64,000 nt of DNA, taken from contig NZ_KB905813.1 in the NCBI RefSeq assembly GCF_000381025.1, positions 248,001-312,000 of the forward strand, given 5' to 3'. How positions within the stretch are numbered: position 1 is the stretch's first letter; each line of letters opens with the position of its first letter. This DNA is from Streptomyces sulphureus DSM 40104. Lineage in GTDB: Bacteria > Actinomycetota > Actinomycetes > Streptomycetales > Streptomycetaceae. Both the position numbers and the translations under genes were made by a program. Below are positions 17,274 to 26,594 of the stretch, piece by piece. The notes below the pieces were generated by a model. That model ran no database searches. It was not told the origin of the DNA and was given only the letters and a program-made list of their open reading frames with translations.

Positions 17274-18491
17274 ATGGCGGGTTACTGGGAGCTGCTCCGG
17301 GTGCGGTACGCCGCCCGACTCCTCGCCGGCACCCTCGTGGGGCGGCTCCCCAACGCCACCGCGGCGCTCGCCGTCGTCCTCTTCGTCCGCTCCGAGGGCG
17401 GCAGCTACAGCCTCGCCGGCGCCCTCGCCGCCGTCTACGGCGTCGCGACGGCCGTCGGGCAGCCGGCGCTCGGACGGCTCGTCGACCTCTACGGGCAACC
17501 GGTCGTGATGCTCCCCGCGGCCGTGCTGTCGGCCGGCGGCATGTGCCTTCTCGCGGTCGTGGGAGTGGAGCCGGTCGTGCTCGCCTACCTCGCCGTGCTG
17601 CTCGCAGGCGTCTGCACCCCGCCGCTGGAGGGCGGGCTGCGCGCGCTCTGGCCCGACGTCCTCGGACGCGGCGAACGGGTGCACGCGGCCTACGCGTTGG
17701 ACGCGGCCGCACAGGAAGTCATGTTCACGGTCGGCCCGTTGCTCGTCACTCTTCTCGTCGGGTTCTGGAGCGCCGGCGCCGCGCTGCTCGTGATCAACGT
17801 GATCGGGGTGCTCGGTGCCCTGTCGGTGGTGCTCTCCCGCCCCTCACGCGCCTGGCGGTCGGCGCCGCGCACCGCGCACTGGCTCGGCGCCCTGCGCTCC
17901 CGGGGCCTGCTCGCGCTGCTCGGTGCGTTCTTCTTCGTCGGCCTGGCGCTCGGCTCGATCGCGGTGGACGCGGTGGCCTACGCCGACGAGGTGGGGAGCG
18001 AGCGCGTCTCCAGCTACCTGCTCGCCGCCAACGGCGCCGGTGCGCTCCTCGGCGGCCTGGTCTACGGGGCGCGGCAGTGGCCGGGCGTCCCCGAGGTACG
18101 GCTGCGGCGGCTCTCGGTGGCGCTCGCCGCCGGGTACCTGCCGCTCGCACTGACGCCCGGCGGCGTCGGTGCCATGACGCTCCTTGCGGGGGTCGCGGGC
18201 CTCTTTCTCGCGCCGGCGCTCGCCTGCTCGTTCGTCGTCGTGGACCGGCACGCGCCCGTGGGGACCGTCACGGAGGCGTTCTCCTGGCTCGTGACGACGT
18301 TCGGGGTGGGGGCGGCGGTCGGCACCGCTGCTGCGGGGCCGGCCGTCGAACGCGGCGGTGCCGCACTGGGGTTCGCCGTCGCGGGGGCCGCAGGCGTGGC
18401 CGCGTTCCTCGTCCTCGCGGCGACGCGGCGCGTTCTCGCCCCCGTCGAACCCGTGTCGGGCTCCGCCGGTGCGTCCCGCTCCGCTAGCTGA
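17274..18491 (+). CDS. Major facilitator superfamily transporter
   Basis: Integral membrane carrier, probably exporting a small molecule by proton antiport. The 405-residue protein is nearly all hydrophobic with about 12 predicted membrane helices; the loop RLVDLYGQ between helices 2 and 3 corresponds to the MFS motif A region. ATG 17274 follows GAAGGAG at 8 bases. It is divergent from the LacI gene, with the twin operators between, so expression is probably induced by the LacI ligand. Substrate unknown; it lies directly upstream of pafA but 63 bases separate them and functional linkage to pupylation is unproven. Confidence 0.88.
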   Translation: MAGYWELLRVRYAARLLAGTLVGRLPNATAALAVVLFVRSEGGSYSLAGALAAVYGVATAVGQPALGRLVDLYGQPVVMLPAAVLSAGGMCLLAVVGVEPVVLAYLAVLLAGVCTPPLEGGLRALWPDVLGRGERVHAAYALDAAAQEVMFTVGPLLVTLLVGFWSAGAALLVINVIGVLGALSVVLSRPSRAWRSAPRTAHWLGALRSRGLLALLGAFFFVGLALGSIAVDAVAYADEVGSERVSSYLLAANGAGALLGGLVYGARQWPGVPEVRLRRLSVALAAGYLPLALTPGGVGAMTLLAGVAGLFLAPALACSFVVVDRHAPVGTVTEAFSWLVTTFGVGAAVGTAAAGPAVERGGAALGFAVAGAAGVAAFLVLAATRRVLAPVEPVSGSAGASRSAS

Positions 18492-18554
18492 AAATGATCG
18501 CAACGGTGCCCCGAACCCGGTTTCAGATCAGGGCATCGGGCGTAATGTTCAGTC

Positions 18555-19916
18555 ATGGACCGCCGAATCTTCGGGCTGGAGAACGAGTACGGCGTCACGT
18601 GTACGTTCCGGGGACAGCGGCGGCTGTCCCCCGACGAAGTGGCGCGGTACCTCTTCCGCCGTGTCGTGTCATGGGGCCGCAGCAGCAATGTTTTCCTGCG
18701 GAACGGCGCCCGCCTCTACCTGGACGTGGGCTCACACCCGGAGTACGCGACTCCCGAGTGCGACAGCGTGACCGAGTTGGTCACCCACGACAAGTCCGGC
18801 GAACGCATCCTCGAGGGACTGCTGGTCGACGCCGAGCGCCGGCTCCACGAGGAGGGGATCGCCGGCGACGTCTACCTCTTCAAGAACAACACCGACTCAG
18901 CAGGCAACTCCTACGGTTGCCACGAGAACTACCTCGTCGCCAGGCACGGGGAGTTCTCCCGGCTCGCCGACGTCCTCATCCCCTTCCTCGTCACCCGCCA
19001 ACTCATGTGCGGCGCGGGCAAGGTGCTCCAGACGCCGCGCGGCGCCGTCTACTGCGTCAGCCAGCGTGCCGAGCACATCTGGGAGGGTGTCAGCTCGGCG
19101 ACGACCCGCTCCCGCCCGATCATCAACACCAGGGACGAGCCGCACGCGGACGCCGAGCGCTACCGCAGGCTCCACGTGATCGTCGGCGACTCCAACATGT
19201 CCGAGACGACGATGCTGCTGAAGGTCGGCGCGACCGACCTGGTGCTCCGCATGATCGAGGCGGGCACCGTGATGCGCGACCTCACCCTGGAGAACCCGAT
19301 CCGCGCGATCCGTGAGGTCAGCCACGACACCACGGGGCAGCGCAAGGTGCGCCTAGCCAGCGGACGCGAAGCCTCCGCACTGGAGGTGCAGGAGGAGTAC
19401 TACGAGAAGGCCGTCGACTTCTGCGAGCGCCGCGGCATCCGCAGCGGCCTGGTCGAGCAGGTGCTGGAGCTGTGGGGCCGCACGCTGGAGGCGATCCGCA
19501 CCCAGGAGCTCGACCGCATCAACACCGAGATCGACTGGGTGATGAAGTACCAGCTCATCGAGCGCTACCGCGAACGCAACAACATCACGATGTCGCACCC
19601 GCGGATCGCGCAGATAGATCTCGCCTACCACGACATCCACCGCCGACGCGGCCTCTACTACCTGCTGGAGCGGAGCGGCAGGGCCAAGCGCATTTGCAAC
19701 GACGTCAAGATCTTCGAGGGCAAGTCCGTGCCCCCGCAGACGACGCGGGCGCGGTTGCGCGGCGACTTCATCCGCCGCGCCCAGGAGCAGCGGCGCGACT
19801 TCACCGTCGACTGGGTCCACCTCAAGCTCAACGATCAGGCGCAGCGCACCGTCCTGTGCAAGGACCCGTTCCGCTCCGTCGACGAGCGGGTGGAGAAGCT
19901 GATCGCCGGCATGTGA
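18555..19916 (+). CDS. pafA: Pup--protein ligase
   Basis: Uses ATP to activate the C-terminal Glu of Pup as a phosphate and links it to lysine side chains of target proteins. The 453 residues show the glutamine-synthetase-like ligase fold: [13 protein letters not shown] with the metal-binding Glu, [18 protein letters not shown] with the catalytic Asp, and [23 protein letters not shown]. It lacks the Dop loop, which with the shorter length distinguishes it from Dop upstream. The start codon ATG 18555 gives [13 protein letters not shown], as in characterised PafA proteins. It is separated from arc-dop-pup-prcBA by the LacI/MFS pair. Confidence 0.98.
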   Translation: MDRRIFGLENEYGVTCTFRGQRRLSPDEVARYLFRRVVSWGRSSNVFLRNGARLYLDVGSHPEYATPECDSVTELVTHDKSGERILEGLLVDAERRLHEEGIAGDVYLFKNNTDSAGNSYGCHENYLVARHGEFSRLADVLIPFLVTRQLMCGAGKVLQTPRGAVYCVSQRAEHIWEGVSSATTRSRPIINTRDEPHADAERYRRLHVIVGDSNMSETTMLLKVGATDLVLRMIEAGTVMRDLTLENPIRAIREVSHDTTGQRKVRLASGREASALEVQEEYYEKAVDFCERRGIRSGLVEQVLELWGRTLEAIRTQELDRINTEIDWVMKYQLIERYRERNNITMSHPRIAQIDLAYHDIHRRRGLYYLLERSGRAKRICNDVKIFEGKSVPPQTTRARLRGDFIRRAQEQRRDFTVDWVHLKLNDQAQRTVLCKDPFRSVDERVEKLIAGM

Positions 19917-19936
19917 GGGCGACGGTCGCGGAGAGA

Positions 19937-19971
19937 CGCCCCGGGGAGCGCGGAAGCTGCGCCCCGGGGCG
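19937..19971 (+). terminator. Terminator after pafA
   Basis: Perfect 10-bp inverted repeat CGCCCCGGGG / CCCCGGGGCG around a 15-base loop, 21 bases past the pafA stop. Confidence 0.65.
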
Positions 19972-20083
19972 CGCTCGTGTGCGGGTGCGCCGAACGTGTC
20001 GCCGGTGGTCCGCGAGGGGCGCGTGGAGTCGTAGGCTGGCGTGACTGCCTGACCCACACCCCTACACACCGCGAGTTGGACTC

Positions 20084-21052
20084 ATGCTGCAACGTTCCGG
20101 GGGCAAGTCCCCCCGCGCACCCCGTCCGGCACGGCAGACCGTGCGCCGCTCCGCCACCGCTCTGCTGGCGCTCCCGCTGCTGCTCACCGCGGCCGCCTGC
20201 GGCAACGAGGACGGTTCCGACGACAAGAACTCCCGCCCCGTCGTCACCGGCGCCCTGGAGCAGAAGCCGAAGATCAAGAAGGCGGAGGGCGATCCGCCGA
20301 AGAAGCTGGAGTCGAAGGTCCTCAAGCAGGGCAAGGGCGAAAAGGTGCAGAAGGGCGACGCGCTCAACGCCCACTACGTCGGACAGCTCTGGAACGGCAA
20401 GGAGTTCGACAGCAGTTGGAAGCGCGGTGACCCGACCACCTTCGAGATCGGCACCGGCAAGGTGATCAAGGGTTGGGACGAGGCGCTCGTCGGTCAGAAG
20501 ATCGGCAGCCGCGTCCAGATCATCGCGCCGCCGGCGAAGGCGTACGGCAAGCAGGGGCAGCCGCCGACGATCCCGGCCAACTCGACGCTCGTCTTCGTCG
20601 TCGACCTCAAGAAGATCATGCCGAGCCAGATCGACGGCAAGCCCTCCGAGGAGGAGCCCAACTCCGAGCTGCCTGCGGTGAGCAGCAAGGTGGAGAAGGG
20701 GAAGGCCCCGAAGATCGAGATGCCGAAGGGCAAGGAGGAAGGACCCGACGAGCTCGTGAAGCAGACCGTCGTCGAGGGAGACGGCGAAAAGGTCGGCAAG
20801 AAGAAGACGGTCCTCGCGCACTTCACGGCGAAGCTCTGGAAGGACTCCAAGCAGCTCGACAACACCTGGGAGCAGGGCGGTCCGCAGGAGATCGCGCTCG
20901 ACCAGATCCCCGGCTGGAAGGAGGGACTGAAGGGCGCCAAGGCGGGCAGCCGCGTCGTCTTCTCCGTCCCCGGCAGCGAGTTCCCCAAGCAGCAGCAGAA
21001 GCAGTTCAAGTCCGGCGTGGTCTTCTCCGTCGACATCCTCGACATCAACTGA
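20084..21052 (+). CDS. FKBP-type peptidyl-prolyl isomerase lipoprotein with two FKBP-like domains
   Basis: Probable folding helper on the outer face of the membrane. A basic N-region and hydrophobic core lead to the lipobox TAAAC, so Cys near residue 39 should be lipidated. Residues about 75-185 are a canonical FKBP domain (HYVGQLWNGKEFDSSW, GTGKVIKGWDEAL, KAYG). After a Lys/Glu-rich linker, residues about 215-322 form a second, degenerate FKBP domain that keeps HFTAKLW and PGWKEGL but has lost the FD, GTGxVI and AYG active-site signatures. The linker and tail are Lys-rich. A second, cytoplasmic FKBP gene follows 88 bases later. Confidence 0.9.
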   Translation: MLQRSGGKSPRAPRPARQTVRRSATALLALPLLLTAAACGNEDGSDDKNSRPVVTGALEQKPKIKKAEGDPPKKLESKVLKQGKGEKVQKGDALNAHYVGQLWNGKEFDSSWKRGDPTTFEIGTGKVIKGWDEALVGQKIGSRVQIIAPPAKAYGKQGQPPTIPANSTLVFVVDLKKIMPSQIDGKPSEEEPNSELPAVSSKVEKGKAPKIEMPKGKEEGPDELVKQTVVEGDGEKVGKKKTVLAHFTAKLWKDSKQLDNTWEQGGPQEIALDQIPGWKEGLKGAKAGSRVVFSVPGSEFPKQQQKQFKSGVVFSVDILDIN

Positions 21053-21140
21053 CCTGCGGGACGGGCGCGGAGCGAGCCCGACTCCCGTGCCGTGGCAGAC
21101 TGGCGCGGTTGTCCCCGATTACGTACGTAGGAGCTAATCC

Positions 21141-21515
21141 GTGAGCATCGACAAGCCCGAGGTCGAGTTCCCCGAAGGCCCCGTCCCCAGCGATCTGGAG
21201 ATCCAGGACCTGTGGGAGGGCAACGGGCCCGAGGCGAAGGCAGGGGACACCGTCTCCGTGCACTACGTCGGGGTCTCCTTCTCGACCGGTGAGGAGTTCG
21301 ACGCGAGCTGGAACCGGGGCAAGCCGCTCCAGTTCCAGCTCGGGACCGGGCAGGTCATCGCCGGCTGGGACCGCGGGGTCCAGGGCATGAAGGTCGGAGG
21401 CCGGCGCCGGCTGACCATCCCGCCGCACCTCGCCTACGGCGAGCAGGGTGCGGGCGGCGGTCGGATCAAGCCCAACGAGTCGCTGATCTTCGTCTGCGAC
21501 CTGATCGCGGTCTGA
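21141..21515 (+). CDS. FKBP-type peptidyl-prolyl cis-trans isomerase
   Basis: Small cytoplasmic prolyl isomerase of 124 residues with no signal peptide. It has all FKBP active-site signatures: VHYVGVSFSTGEEFDASWNRG, GTGQVIAGWDRGVQGMKVGG, and HLAYGEQGAGG with the hydrophobic finishing strand LIFVCDLIAV. It starts at GTG 21141 with GTAGGAG upstream. Lying directly after the lipoprotein FKBP and before pafBC, it belongs to the conserved block around pafA. A UUCG-capped terminator follows at 21605. Confidence 0.94.
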   Translation: MSIDKPEVEFPEGPVPSDLEIQDLWEGNGPEAKAGDTVSVHYVGVSFSTGEEFDASWNRGKPLQFQLGTGQVIAGWDRGVQGMKVGGRRRLTIPPHLAYGEQGAGGGRIKPNESLIFVCDLIAV

Positions 21516-21604
21516 GCGGCCGCTGCATCGGTTCGGAACAGACCGTAAGCGTCCGGGTCCGACCGATCGCTTCCGATGCCGCGGTCCGATGGTGACCGCG
21601 GCCG

Positions 21605-21638
21605 CGAGGGTCCCGCTTCGGCGGGGCCCTCGGCTTTT
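21605..21638 (+). terminator. Terminator after FKBP gene, UUCG tetraloop
   Basis: CGAGGGTCCCGC and GCGGGGCCCTCG pair over 12 bp (one G-U) around a TTCG tetraloop, followed by GGCTTTT. It is the most classical intrinsic terminator in the window. Confidence 0.85.
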
Positions 21639-21792
21639 CCCGGTCTCCCGCGGGCGGTACGGTCGGGAGTCTGTCGCAGGCGGTCCGCGGGGCGGGGCGG
21701 AGACCGCCCCCTTCGACCGGAACCCCTCCGAGCCGGCAGCGGGCCGCGTACGTAACCACAGCACGAGAGCGTGAGAGAGGCACCCAGGACCC

Positions 21793-22815
21793 ATGGCGAT
21801 CGCCAAGGCCGAGCGGCTGATGAACCTCGCGCTGTGCCTTCTCGGTGCGAGCCGCGCGCTCACCAAAAGGGAGCTCCGCGACTCCATCGAGGCATACCTG
21901 GAAGCGTTCGGCCCCTCCGGGCGCCTCCCCAGCCAGCATGCGGAGGCCGGTGGCGACGACGCCTTCAACCGGATGTTCGAGCGGGACAAGGACGACCTCC
22001 GCGAACTCGGCCTCGTCATCGAGACATTGGAGACGGACGAGGGGGAGACGGGGTACCTCGCGCACCGCGACAGCAACCGCCTGCCGCCCGTCGCCCTCGA
22101 CGCGGAGGAGGCGGCGGCGCTCGGACTCGCGGCGCGCGTCTGGCAGCAGGCCAGGCTCGCCGGCGCGGCGAGCGGCGCGCTCCAGAAGCTGCACGCCGCC
22201 GGCGGCATGCCGGCGCCCGCGGACGGTGCGGGCGGCCGCGGCGCTGCGGAGCGGCAGCCGTACAGCTCGCTGGAGCCGCACATCCCCGCGCGCGAGGCCG
22301 CGTTCGAGCCGCTGATGCTCGCCTGCCGGGACCGTCGCGCCGTCGCCTTCGAGTACCGCAAGTCCAACGCGGCCCGCCCCGAGCGCCGGCTCGTCGAGCC
22401 CTGGAAGCTGGAGTGCTGGCGGGGCCAGTGGTACCTCGCCGGCTTCGACAGGGACCGCGGGGAGCAGCGCGTCTTCCGCCTTTCGCGGATCACCTCCGCC
22501 GTCCGGTCGCGCGCCGGCGCCTTCACCGCGCCGGTGCCCGAACAGGTCAGCGTCCGCGGCACGGTGGAGCACTGGGCGGGGGAGAGCACGACGGGCAGCG
22601 CGCGGATCAGGCTGCGGCGCGGCTGCGGCTACCCGCTCCGCGCCCGGGCCACCGCCCAGCGCCGACTCGACGACGAGTGGGACGAGTTGGAGCTGCCGTA
22701 CGGACACGGCATGGACGCCTGGCTCGTCGAGTTCGGCCCGGACGTCGTCGTCCTCGCCCCCGACGAGCTGCGCGCCGAGGTCGTCGACCGGCTCCGCGCC
22801 GTGGCGAAGGACTAG
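21793..22815 (+). CDS. pafB: WYL-domain transcriptional regulator PafB
   Basis: Half of the PafBC activator, which in mycobacteria turns on the LexA-independent DNA-damage response. The 340 residues contain an N-terminal winged helix (AERLMNLALCLLGASRALTK) and a central WYL domain beginning near residue 185 (FEYRKSNAARPERRLVEPWKL, GQWYLAGFDRDRGEQRVFRL), which probably senses a nucleic-acid ligand, followed by a WCX-type C-terminal domain. Start ATG 21793. pafC begins 12 bases after its stop, so the two are made together and probably act as a heterodimer. Confidence 0.94.
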   Translation: MAIAKAERLMNLALCLLGASRALTKRELRDSIEAYLEAFGPSGRLPSQHAEAGGDDAFNRMFERDKDDLRELGLVIETLETDEGETGYLAHRDSNRLPPVALDAEEAAALGLAARVWQQARLAGAASGALQKLHAAGGMPAPADGAGGRGAAERQPYSSLEPHIPAREAAFEPLMLACRDRRAVAFEYRKSNAARPERRLVEPWKLECWRGQWYLAGFDRDRGEQRVFRLSRITSAVRSRAGAFTAPVPEQVSVRGTVEHWAGESTTGSARIRLRRGCGYPLRARATAQRRLDDEWDELELPYGHGMDAWLVEFGPDVVVLAPDELRAEVVDRLRAVAKD

Positions 22816-22826
22816 GAGGAGCGGAC

Positions 22827-23789
22827 ATGGCCACCAACGCCATCGACCAGACCCGACGGATGCTCTCCCTCGTCACCTATCTCCGCGACCGGCCCGGTGC
22901 CGCCGTCGAGGAGGTCGCGCGCGCGTTCGGCATCACGGCGGACGAGCTCATCTCCGACCTCAACGTCCTGCCGATGTGCGGCACCAGCTTCCGCGGCGGG
23001 GACCTCCTGGAGATCGAGTCCGACGGTGAGCACATCTGGTGGCGCAACGCCGACGCGCTCGGCGCCGACACCGCGCAGCCGCTGCGCCTCGCGGCCGACG
23101 AGGCGACGGCCCTGCTCGTCGCCGCACGCGCCGTGGCGAACCTGCCGGGGCTGCGGGAGAGCGACCGGGAGGCGCTCCAGCGTGCGACCGCGAAGCTGGA
23201 GGCCGCGGCGGGTGAGAGCGCAGGCGCCAGCTCCCGGCTCTCGGTCACCTTCGAGTCGGAGGGCGGCGTCTTCGCCGACCTCGACCGGGCGATCGCCGAG
23301 CGCCGCCGCGTCTGGCTGCGCTACTACTCGCCGGCGCGCGACCGGTTGACCGAGCGCGAGGTCGACCCCGTCCGCCTCTTCACCGTCGGGCGCACCTACC
23401 TGGAGGCGTGGTGCCGGCTCTCCGAGGACCGGCGCACCTTCCGCCTCGATCGCGTCGCGCAGATACGGCTCCTCGACGAGGCCGCGGACCCGCCGCGCGT
23501 CGAGCCGCGCGACCTGAGCGCCGGGCTCGTCCAGCCGTCCGCCGACGACCCGGAGGTCGTCGTGGAGGTCGGCCCCGGCGGGCGCTGGGTCGCCGAGTAC
23601 TACCCGCACGACAGCGCCGAGGAGTTGCCCGACGGCGGGCTCCGCATCACGCTGCGGACCCCCGACCCGTCCTCGCTCCGCCGGCTCGGTCTCCGGCTCG
23701 GCGCCGACGGGCGCATCGTCTCGCCGCCCGAGCTCGCGGAGCGCGCGCGTGCGGCGTCGCGCGAGGCACTCGCGGCGTACGGCGAGTGA
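22827..23789 (+). CDS. pafC: WYL-domain transcriptional regulator PafC
   Basis: Partner of PafB with the same order of domains: helix-turn-helix (RMLSLVTYLRDRPGAAVEEV, AFGITADELISDLNVLP), WYL domain in the middle (RVWLRYYSPARDRLTEREVD, TYLEAWCRLSEDRRTFRL) and a WCX-like C-terminal domain (VVVEVGPGGRWVAEYY). At 320 residues it is full length. ATG 22827 is preceded by AGGAGGAG and lies 12 bases after pafB, indicating translational coupling. Despite the name, the family is not part of the ligase itself; it shares the locus. Confidence 0.94.
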   Translation: MATNAIDQTRRMLSLVTYLRDRPGAAVEEVARAFGITADELISDLNVLPMCGTSFRGGDLLEIESDGEHIWWRNADALGADTAQPLRLAADEATALLVAARAVANLPGLRESDREALQRATAKLEAAAGESAGASSRLSVTFESEGGVFADLDRAIAERRRVWLRYYSPARDRLTEREVDPVRLFTVGRTYLEAWCRLSEDRRTFRLDRVAQIRLLDEAADPPRVEPRDLSAGLVQPSADDPEVVVEVGPGGRWVAEYYPHDSAEELPDGGLRITLRTPDPSSLRRLGLRLGADGRIVSPPELAERARAASREALAAYGE

Positions 23790-23860
23790 GCCGGCGCCGG
23801 GGCGCCGGGGTCGGGGGCGCGGCCGGTGGGTCCGCCGAGCGGCTTCGTTAGGCTGCGGGC

Positions 23861-24079
23861 ATGCTCTGGCCCATGTTCTTCCTCACATTCGCGTTCTGCG
23901 GCATCGCGGTCCTCGGCGTCCTCGCCGTCCGCGTCGGACTGGAGGTGCGCCGCTTCTCCAAGGCGGTCGGGGACGGCGCCGAGCGGATCGCTGTCGCGGC
24001 CGAGGAGTTGGAGCGGTCGGCTGAGCCTCTTGCCGCCCGCACCGGCCAGGCACGCGGGCAGGGCCCGACACGGCGGTAG
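23861..24079 (+). CDS. Small membrane protein upstream of tatA
   Basis: A 72-residue protein with one N-terminal transmembrane helix (MFFLTFAFCGIAVLGVLAV, residues 5-23) and a short amphipathic, charged cytoplasmic tail (RRFSKAVGDGAERIAVAAEELE). I do not recognise a named family. Codon use is like its neighbours, and a small membrane protein here, between pafC and tatA, is what I recall for Streptomyces. A role with the Tat translocase is possible but is only inferred from position. Confidence 0.7.
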   Translation: MLWPMFFLTFAFCGIAVLGVLAVRVGLEVRRFSKAVGDGAERIAVAAEELERSAEPLAARTGQARGQGPTRR

Positions 24080-24175
24080 CCCCGCTGCTGTCACCCGTCG
24101 AGGGGGCGGTGCCGCCGGGGCTGCGGCCGAGCGCCCGGCGGACGCTGCGTGCGCCAGGCGGAGGACGCATGGGGA

Positions 24176-24206
24176 TTGCCTAGCGTTCACACCCCGGGGG
24201 TACGAT
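24176..24206 (+). promoter_or_regulatory. Possible promoter of tatA
   Basis: TTGCCT at 24176-24181 and TACGAT at 24201-24206 resemble -35 and -10 elements with a 19-base spacer, 87 bases upstream of the tatA start. The spacing is at the upper limit, so this is tentative. Confidence 0.3.
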
Positions 24207-24292
24207 CTCTCGGAGCACGAAAAGCTGACGCACCCGTCCGAATCACTCGGCAGGCACGGACACACGCCTCCCCGGCGAGAAGGTAGTGGCAC

Positions 24293-24589
24293 ATGATTGG
24301 CAACTTGAAGCCCATGGAGATCGTTCTGATCCTCGTTGTCATCCTGCTGCTGTTCGGCGCCAAGAAGCTCCCCGACATGGCGCGTTCACTCGGCAAGTCG
24401 GCGCGGATCCTCAAGAGCGAAGCCAAGCAGATGAAGAAGGAGGGCGGCAGCAGCGGCGGCGGCAGCGGCGAGGAGAGCGAGCCGGCGCAGAGCAGCGAGA
24501 CGCAGGCCGCTCCCCGGACCATCCAGGCCGCCCCCGGCGACGTCACCAGCGCCCGCCCCGTCAACGAGACGCAGCAGCAGAAGAACTGA
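24293..24589 (+). CDS. tatA: Sec-independent protein translocase subunit TatA
   Basis: Pore-forming component of the twin-arginine translocase, which exports folded proteins. The 98-residue protein has a single short transmembrane helix ([16 protein letters not shown], residues 10-25) with the conserved FG at the hinge, the amphipathic helix [20 protein letters not shown], and a flexible tail rich in Ser, Gly and Gln. No TatB gene lies in this window, as usual in this region. tatC starts 39 bases downstream. Confidence 0.96.
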   Translation: MIGNLKPMEIVLILVVILLLFGAKKLPDMARSLGKSARILKSEAKQMKKEGGSSGGGSGEESEPAQSSETQAAPRTIQAAPGDVTSARPVNETQQQKN

Positions 24590-24628
24590 TCCAGGCCCGT
24601 TCCGACACTTCGACACCGAGGACGTGGG

Positions 24629-25609
24629 GTGCTCAAGTCCGCCCGGAAACAGGGCAGTAGCCATGGCAAGGACCCCGAGGGGCGCATGCCCCTCGCCGAC
24701 CACCTGCGGGAGCTGCGCAACCGGCTTTTGAAGTCCGTGCTGGCCGTGCTCGTCGTCACCATCGTGGCGATGGTCTTCTACCAGCAGATCGCCGACTTCC
24801 TCATGGGCCCGGTCCGGGACGCCGTCGGTTGTACCGAAGGCTTCGGCGAGGCCGCGAAGGACGGCGAGACCTGCGCCGAGATCACCATCAACGGCCTGAT
24901 CGCCCCCTTCACCATCATGCTGAAGGTGGCGCTCACCACCGGTGTCGTCGCAGCTTCGCCCGTCTGGCTCTACCAGCTCTGGGGCTTCCTCGCGCCCGGT
25001 CTGCACAAGAGCGAGAAGAAGTACGCGCGTTCCTTCGTCGCCGCGGGCGTCCCGCTCTTCGTGGGCGGCGCCTGCCTCGCCTACATCCTGCTCCCCGCCG
25101 CCGCGCGCACACTGCTCGACTTCAGCCCCGAGGGCACGGGCAACCTCATCCCGCTCGACGACTTCCTCGACATCGTCACGCGGCTGGTGATCGTCTTCGG
25201 TCTCGCTTTCGAACTCCCGCTGCTGCTGGTGATGTTGAACTTCGGCGGCATCCTCACGGGCAAGCGGCTGCTCGGCTGGTGGCGCGTGATGGTCCTCTGC
25301 ATCACGATCTTCTCGGCCGTCGCCACCCCGACCGGCGACCCGCTCACCATGCTGGCGCTGGCGGCACCGATCGTCGTGCTCTACTTCGCGGCTGTCGGCA
25401 TCTGCTTCTTCAACGACAGGCGCCGTGCACACAACGATCCGTACGCCGGTCTCGACGACGACGAGGCGTCGAGCCTCGACCACCGTCCCGAATCGATCGG
25501 CACCGACACCGTGCCCCCGCCGCGTGGACTCAGCGAGGACGAGCAGGGAAGGCGCCGCCGCGACGACGGCGACGACAGCGGCACCGGCGGTTACGACGAC
25601 GCCACCTGA
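24629..25609 (+). CDS. tatC: Sec-independent protein translocase subunit TatC
   Basis: Receptor for twin-arginine signal peptides. The 326-residue protein has the TatC signature MPLADHLRELRNRLLKSVLA at the N-terminus and six predicted membrane helices, with the conserved FAPFT-equivalent loop LIAPFTIMLKVALTTGV and the segment RLVIVFGLAFELPLLLV. The last 65 residues form a charged acidic tail (DPYAGLDDDEASSLD). GTG 24629 follows GAGGA by six bases. The gene for a lipid-kinase-like protein starts 17 bases after its stop. Confidence 0.96.
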   Translation: MLKSARKQGSSHGKDPEGRMPLADHLRELRNRLLKSVLAVLVVTIVAMVFYQQIADFLMGPVRDAVGCTEGFGEAAKDGETCAEITINGLIAPFTIMLKVALTTGVVAASPVWLYQLWGFLAPGLHKSEKKYARSFVAAGVPLFVGGACLAYILLPAAARTLLDFSPEGTGNLIPLDDFLDIVTRLVIVFGLAFELPLLLVMLNFGGILTGKRLLGWWRVMVLCITIFSAVATPTGDPLTMLALAAPIVVLYFAAVGICFFNDRRRAHNDPYAGLDDDEASSLDHRPESIGTDTVPPPRGLSEDEQGRRRRDDGDDSGTGGYDDAT

Positions 25610-25626
25610 CCCGCTAACCTCCGCTC

Positions 25627-26523
25627 GTGACCAGCGAAGTTTCCCTCTTCGTCAACCCGGTGGCCGGCCGCGGCCGAGGCGCGCAAGGTGCCAGGGCCGC
25701 GGCCGAGGTGCTCTGTGCAGCGGGTTTCTCCGTCCGCATGCTCGTCGGCAAGGACGCCGATGACGCGCTCAGCCTCGCCCACAAAGCCGTCGACGAGGGC
25801 ACGGGCGCACTGATCGCCGTCGGCGGCGACGGCATGGCGTCGCTCGCCTTGCAGGCCGTCGCCTGCACCGGGACGCCGCTGGGCATGGTCGCCGTCGGCA
25901 CGGGGAACGACTTCGCGCGCGCCACCGGGCTCCCGGTGCTCGACCCCGCCGCGGCCGGCAGGGTCGTCGCCGAGGCGCTCAAGGAGGACCGCACCCGACC
26001 GCTCGACCTGGGGCGAGTCGGAGGCCGCTGGTTCGGCTCGGTGCTCGCCTCGGGACTCGACTCCCGGGTCAACGACCGCGGCAACCGCATGCGTTGGCCC
26101 AAGGGCAAGCTCCGCTACGACCTCGCCGTCCTCGCCGAGGTGGCGGCGCTCCGCGCCTTCGACTACCGGTTGACGCTCGACGGGGGCGAGCCCATGGAGC
26201 TGCGCGCGACCCTCGTGGCGGTGGGCAACGGCCCGTCGTACGGCGGCGGGATGCGGATATGCGCGGCGGCGTCGATGGAGGACGGCCTCTTCGACGTCGC
26301 CGTCGTCGGCGCGTGCAGCCGTACGGAACTTCTCCGAGCCTTCCCGCGCATCTACCGCGGGACCCACCTCGACCACCCGCTCGTCACCCTCCATCGCGCA
26401 CAAAGCGTCACTCTGGAGGCGCCCGGCGTGACCGGGTACGCGGACGGTGAACCACTCGGTCCGCTTCCTCTGACAGCGGAGTCGTATCCGGCCGCCGTAC
26501 GCCTGCTGACCAGCGTTTCCTGA
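25627..26523 (+). CDS. Diacylglycerol/sphingosine kinase-like protein
   Basis: Member of the DAGK catalytic-domain family, expected to phosphorylate a lipid such as diacylglycerol. The signature motifs are FVNPVAGRGRGAQ at the N-terminus, AVGGDGMASLALQA (the GGDG nucleotide-binding loop, about residues 62-66) and AVGTGNDFARATGLP. The C-terminal beta-sandwich ends with YADGEPLGPLPLTA, typical of the YegS/DgkB group. At 298 residues it is complete. It is probably in one transcript with tatAC (17-bp gap). Confidence 0.92.
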   Translation: MTSEVSLFVNPVAGRGRGAQGARAAAEVLCAAGFSVRMLVGKDADDALSLAHKAVDEGTGALIAVGGDGMASLALQAVACTGTPLGMVAVGTGNDFARATGLPVLDPAAAGRVVAEALKEDRTRPLDLGRVGGRWFGSVLASGLDSRVNDRGNRMRWPKGKLRYDLAVLAEVAALRAFDYRLTLDGGEPMELRATLVAVGNGPSYGGGMRICAAASMEDGLFDVAVVGACSRTELLRAFPRIYRGTHLDHPLVTLHRAQSVTLEAPGVTGYADGEPLGPLPLTAESYPAAVRLLTSVS

Positions 26524-26535
26524 GCACGTCCCGGC

Positions 26536-26574
26536 TCATGGCCCAGTAAAGATCGTGAGCTATCCGGGCCATGA
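26536..26574 (+). repeat. Inverted repeat upstream of helY
   Basis: TCATGGCCC at 26536-26544 and GGGCCATGA at 26566-26574 are perfect reverse complements with a 21-base, AT-richer loop. It falls between the kinase stop and the helY start and could be a terminator for the former, an operator for the latter, or both. Confidence 0.5.
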
Positions 26575-26594
26575 CCGGTAGGGTCGTAGGCACG

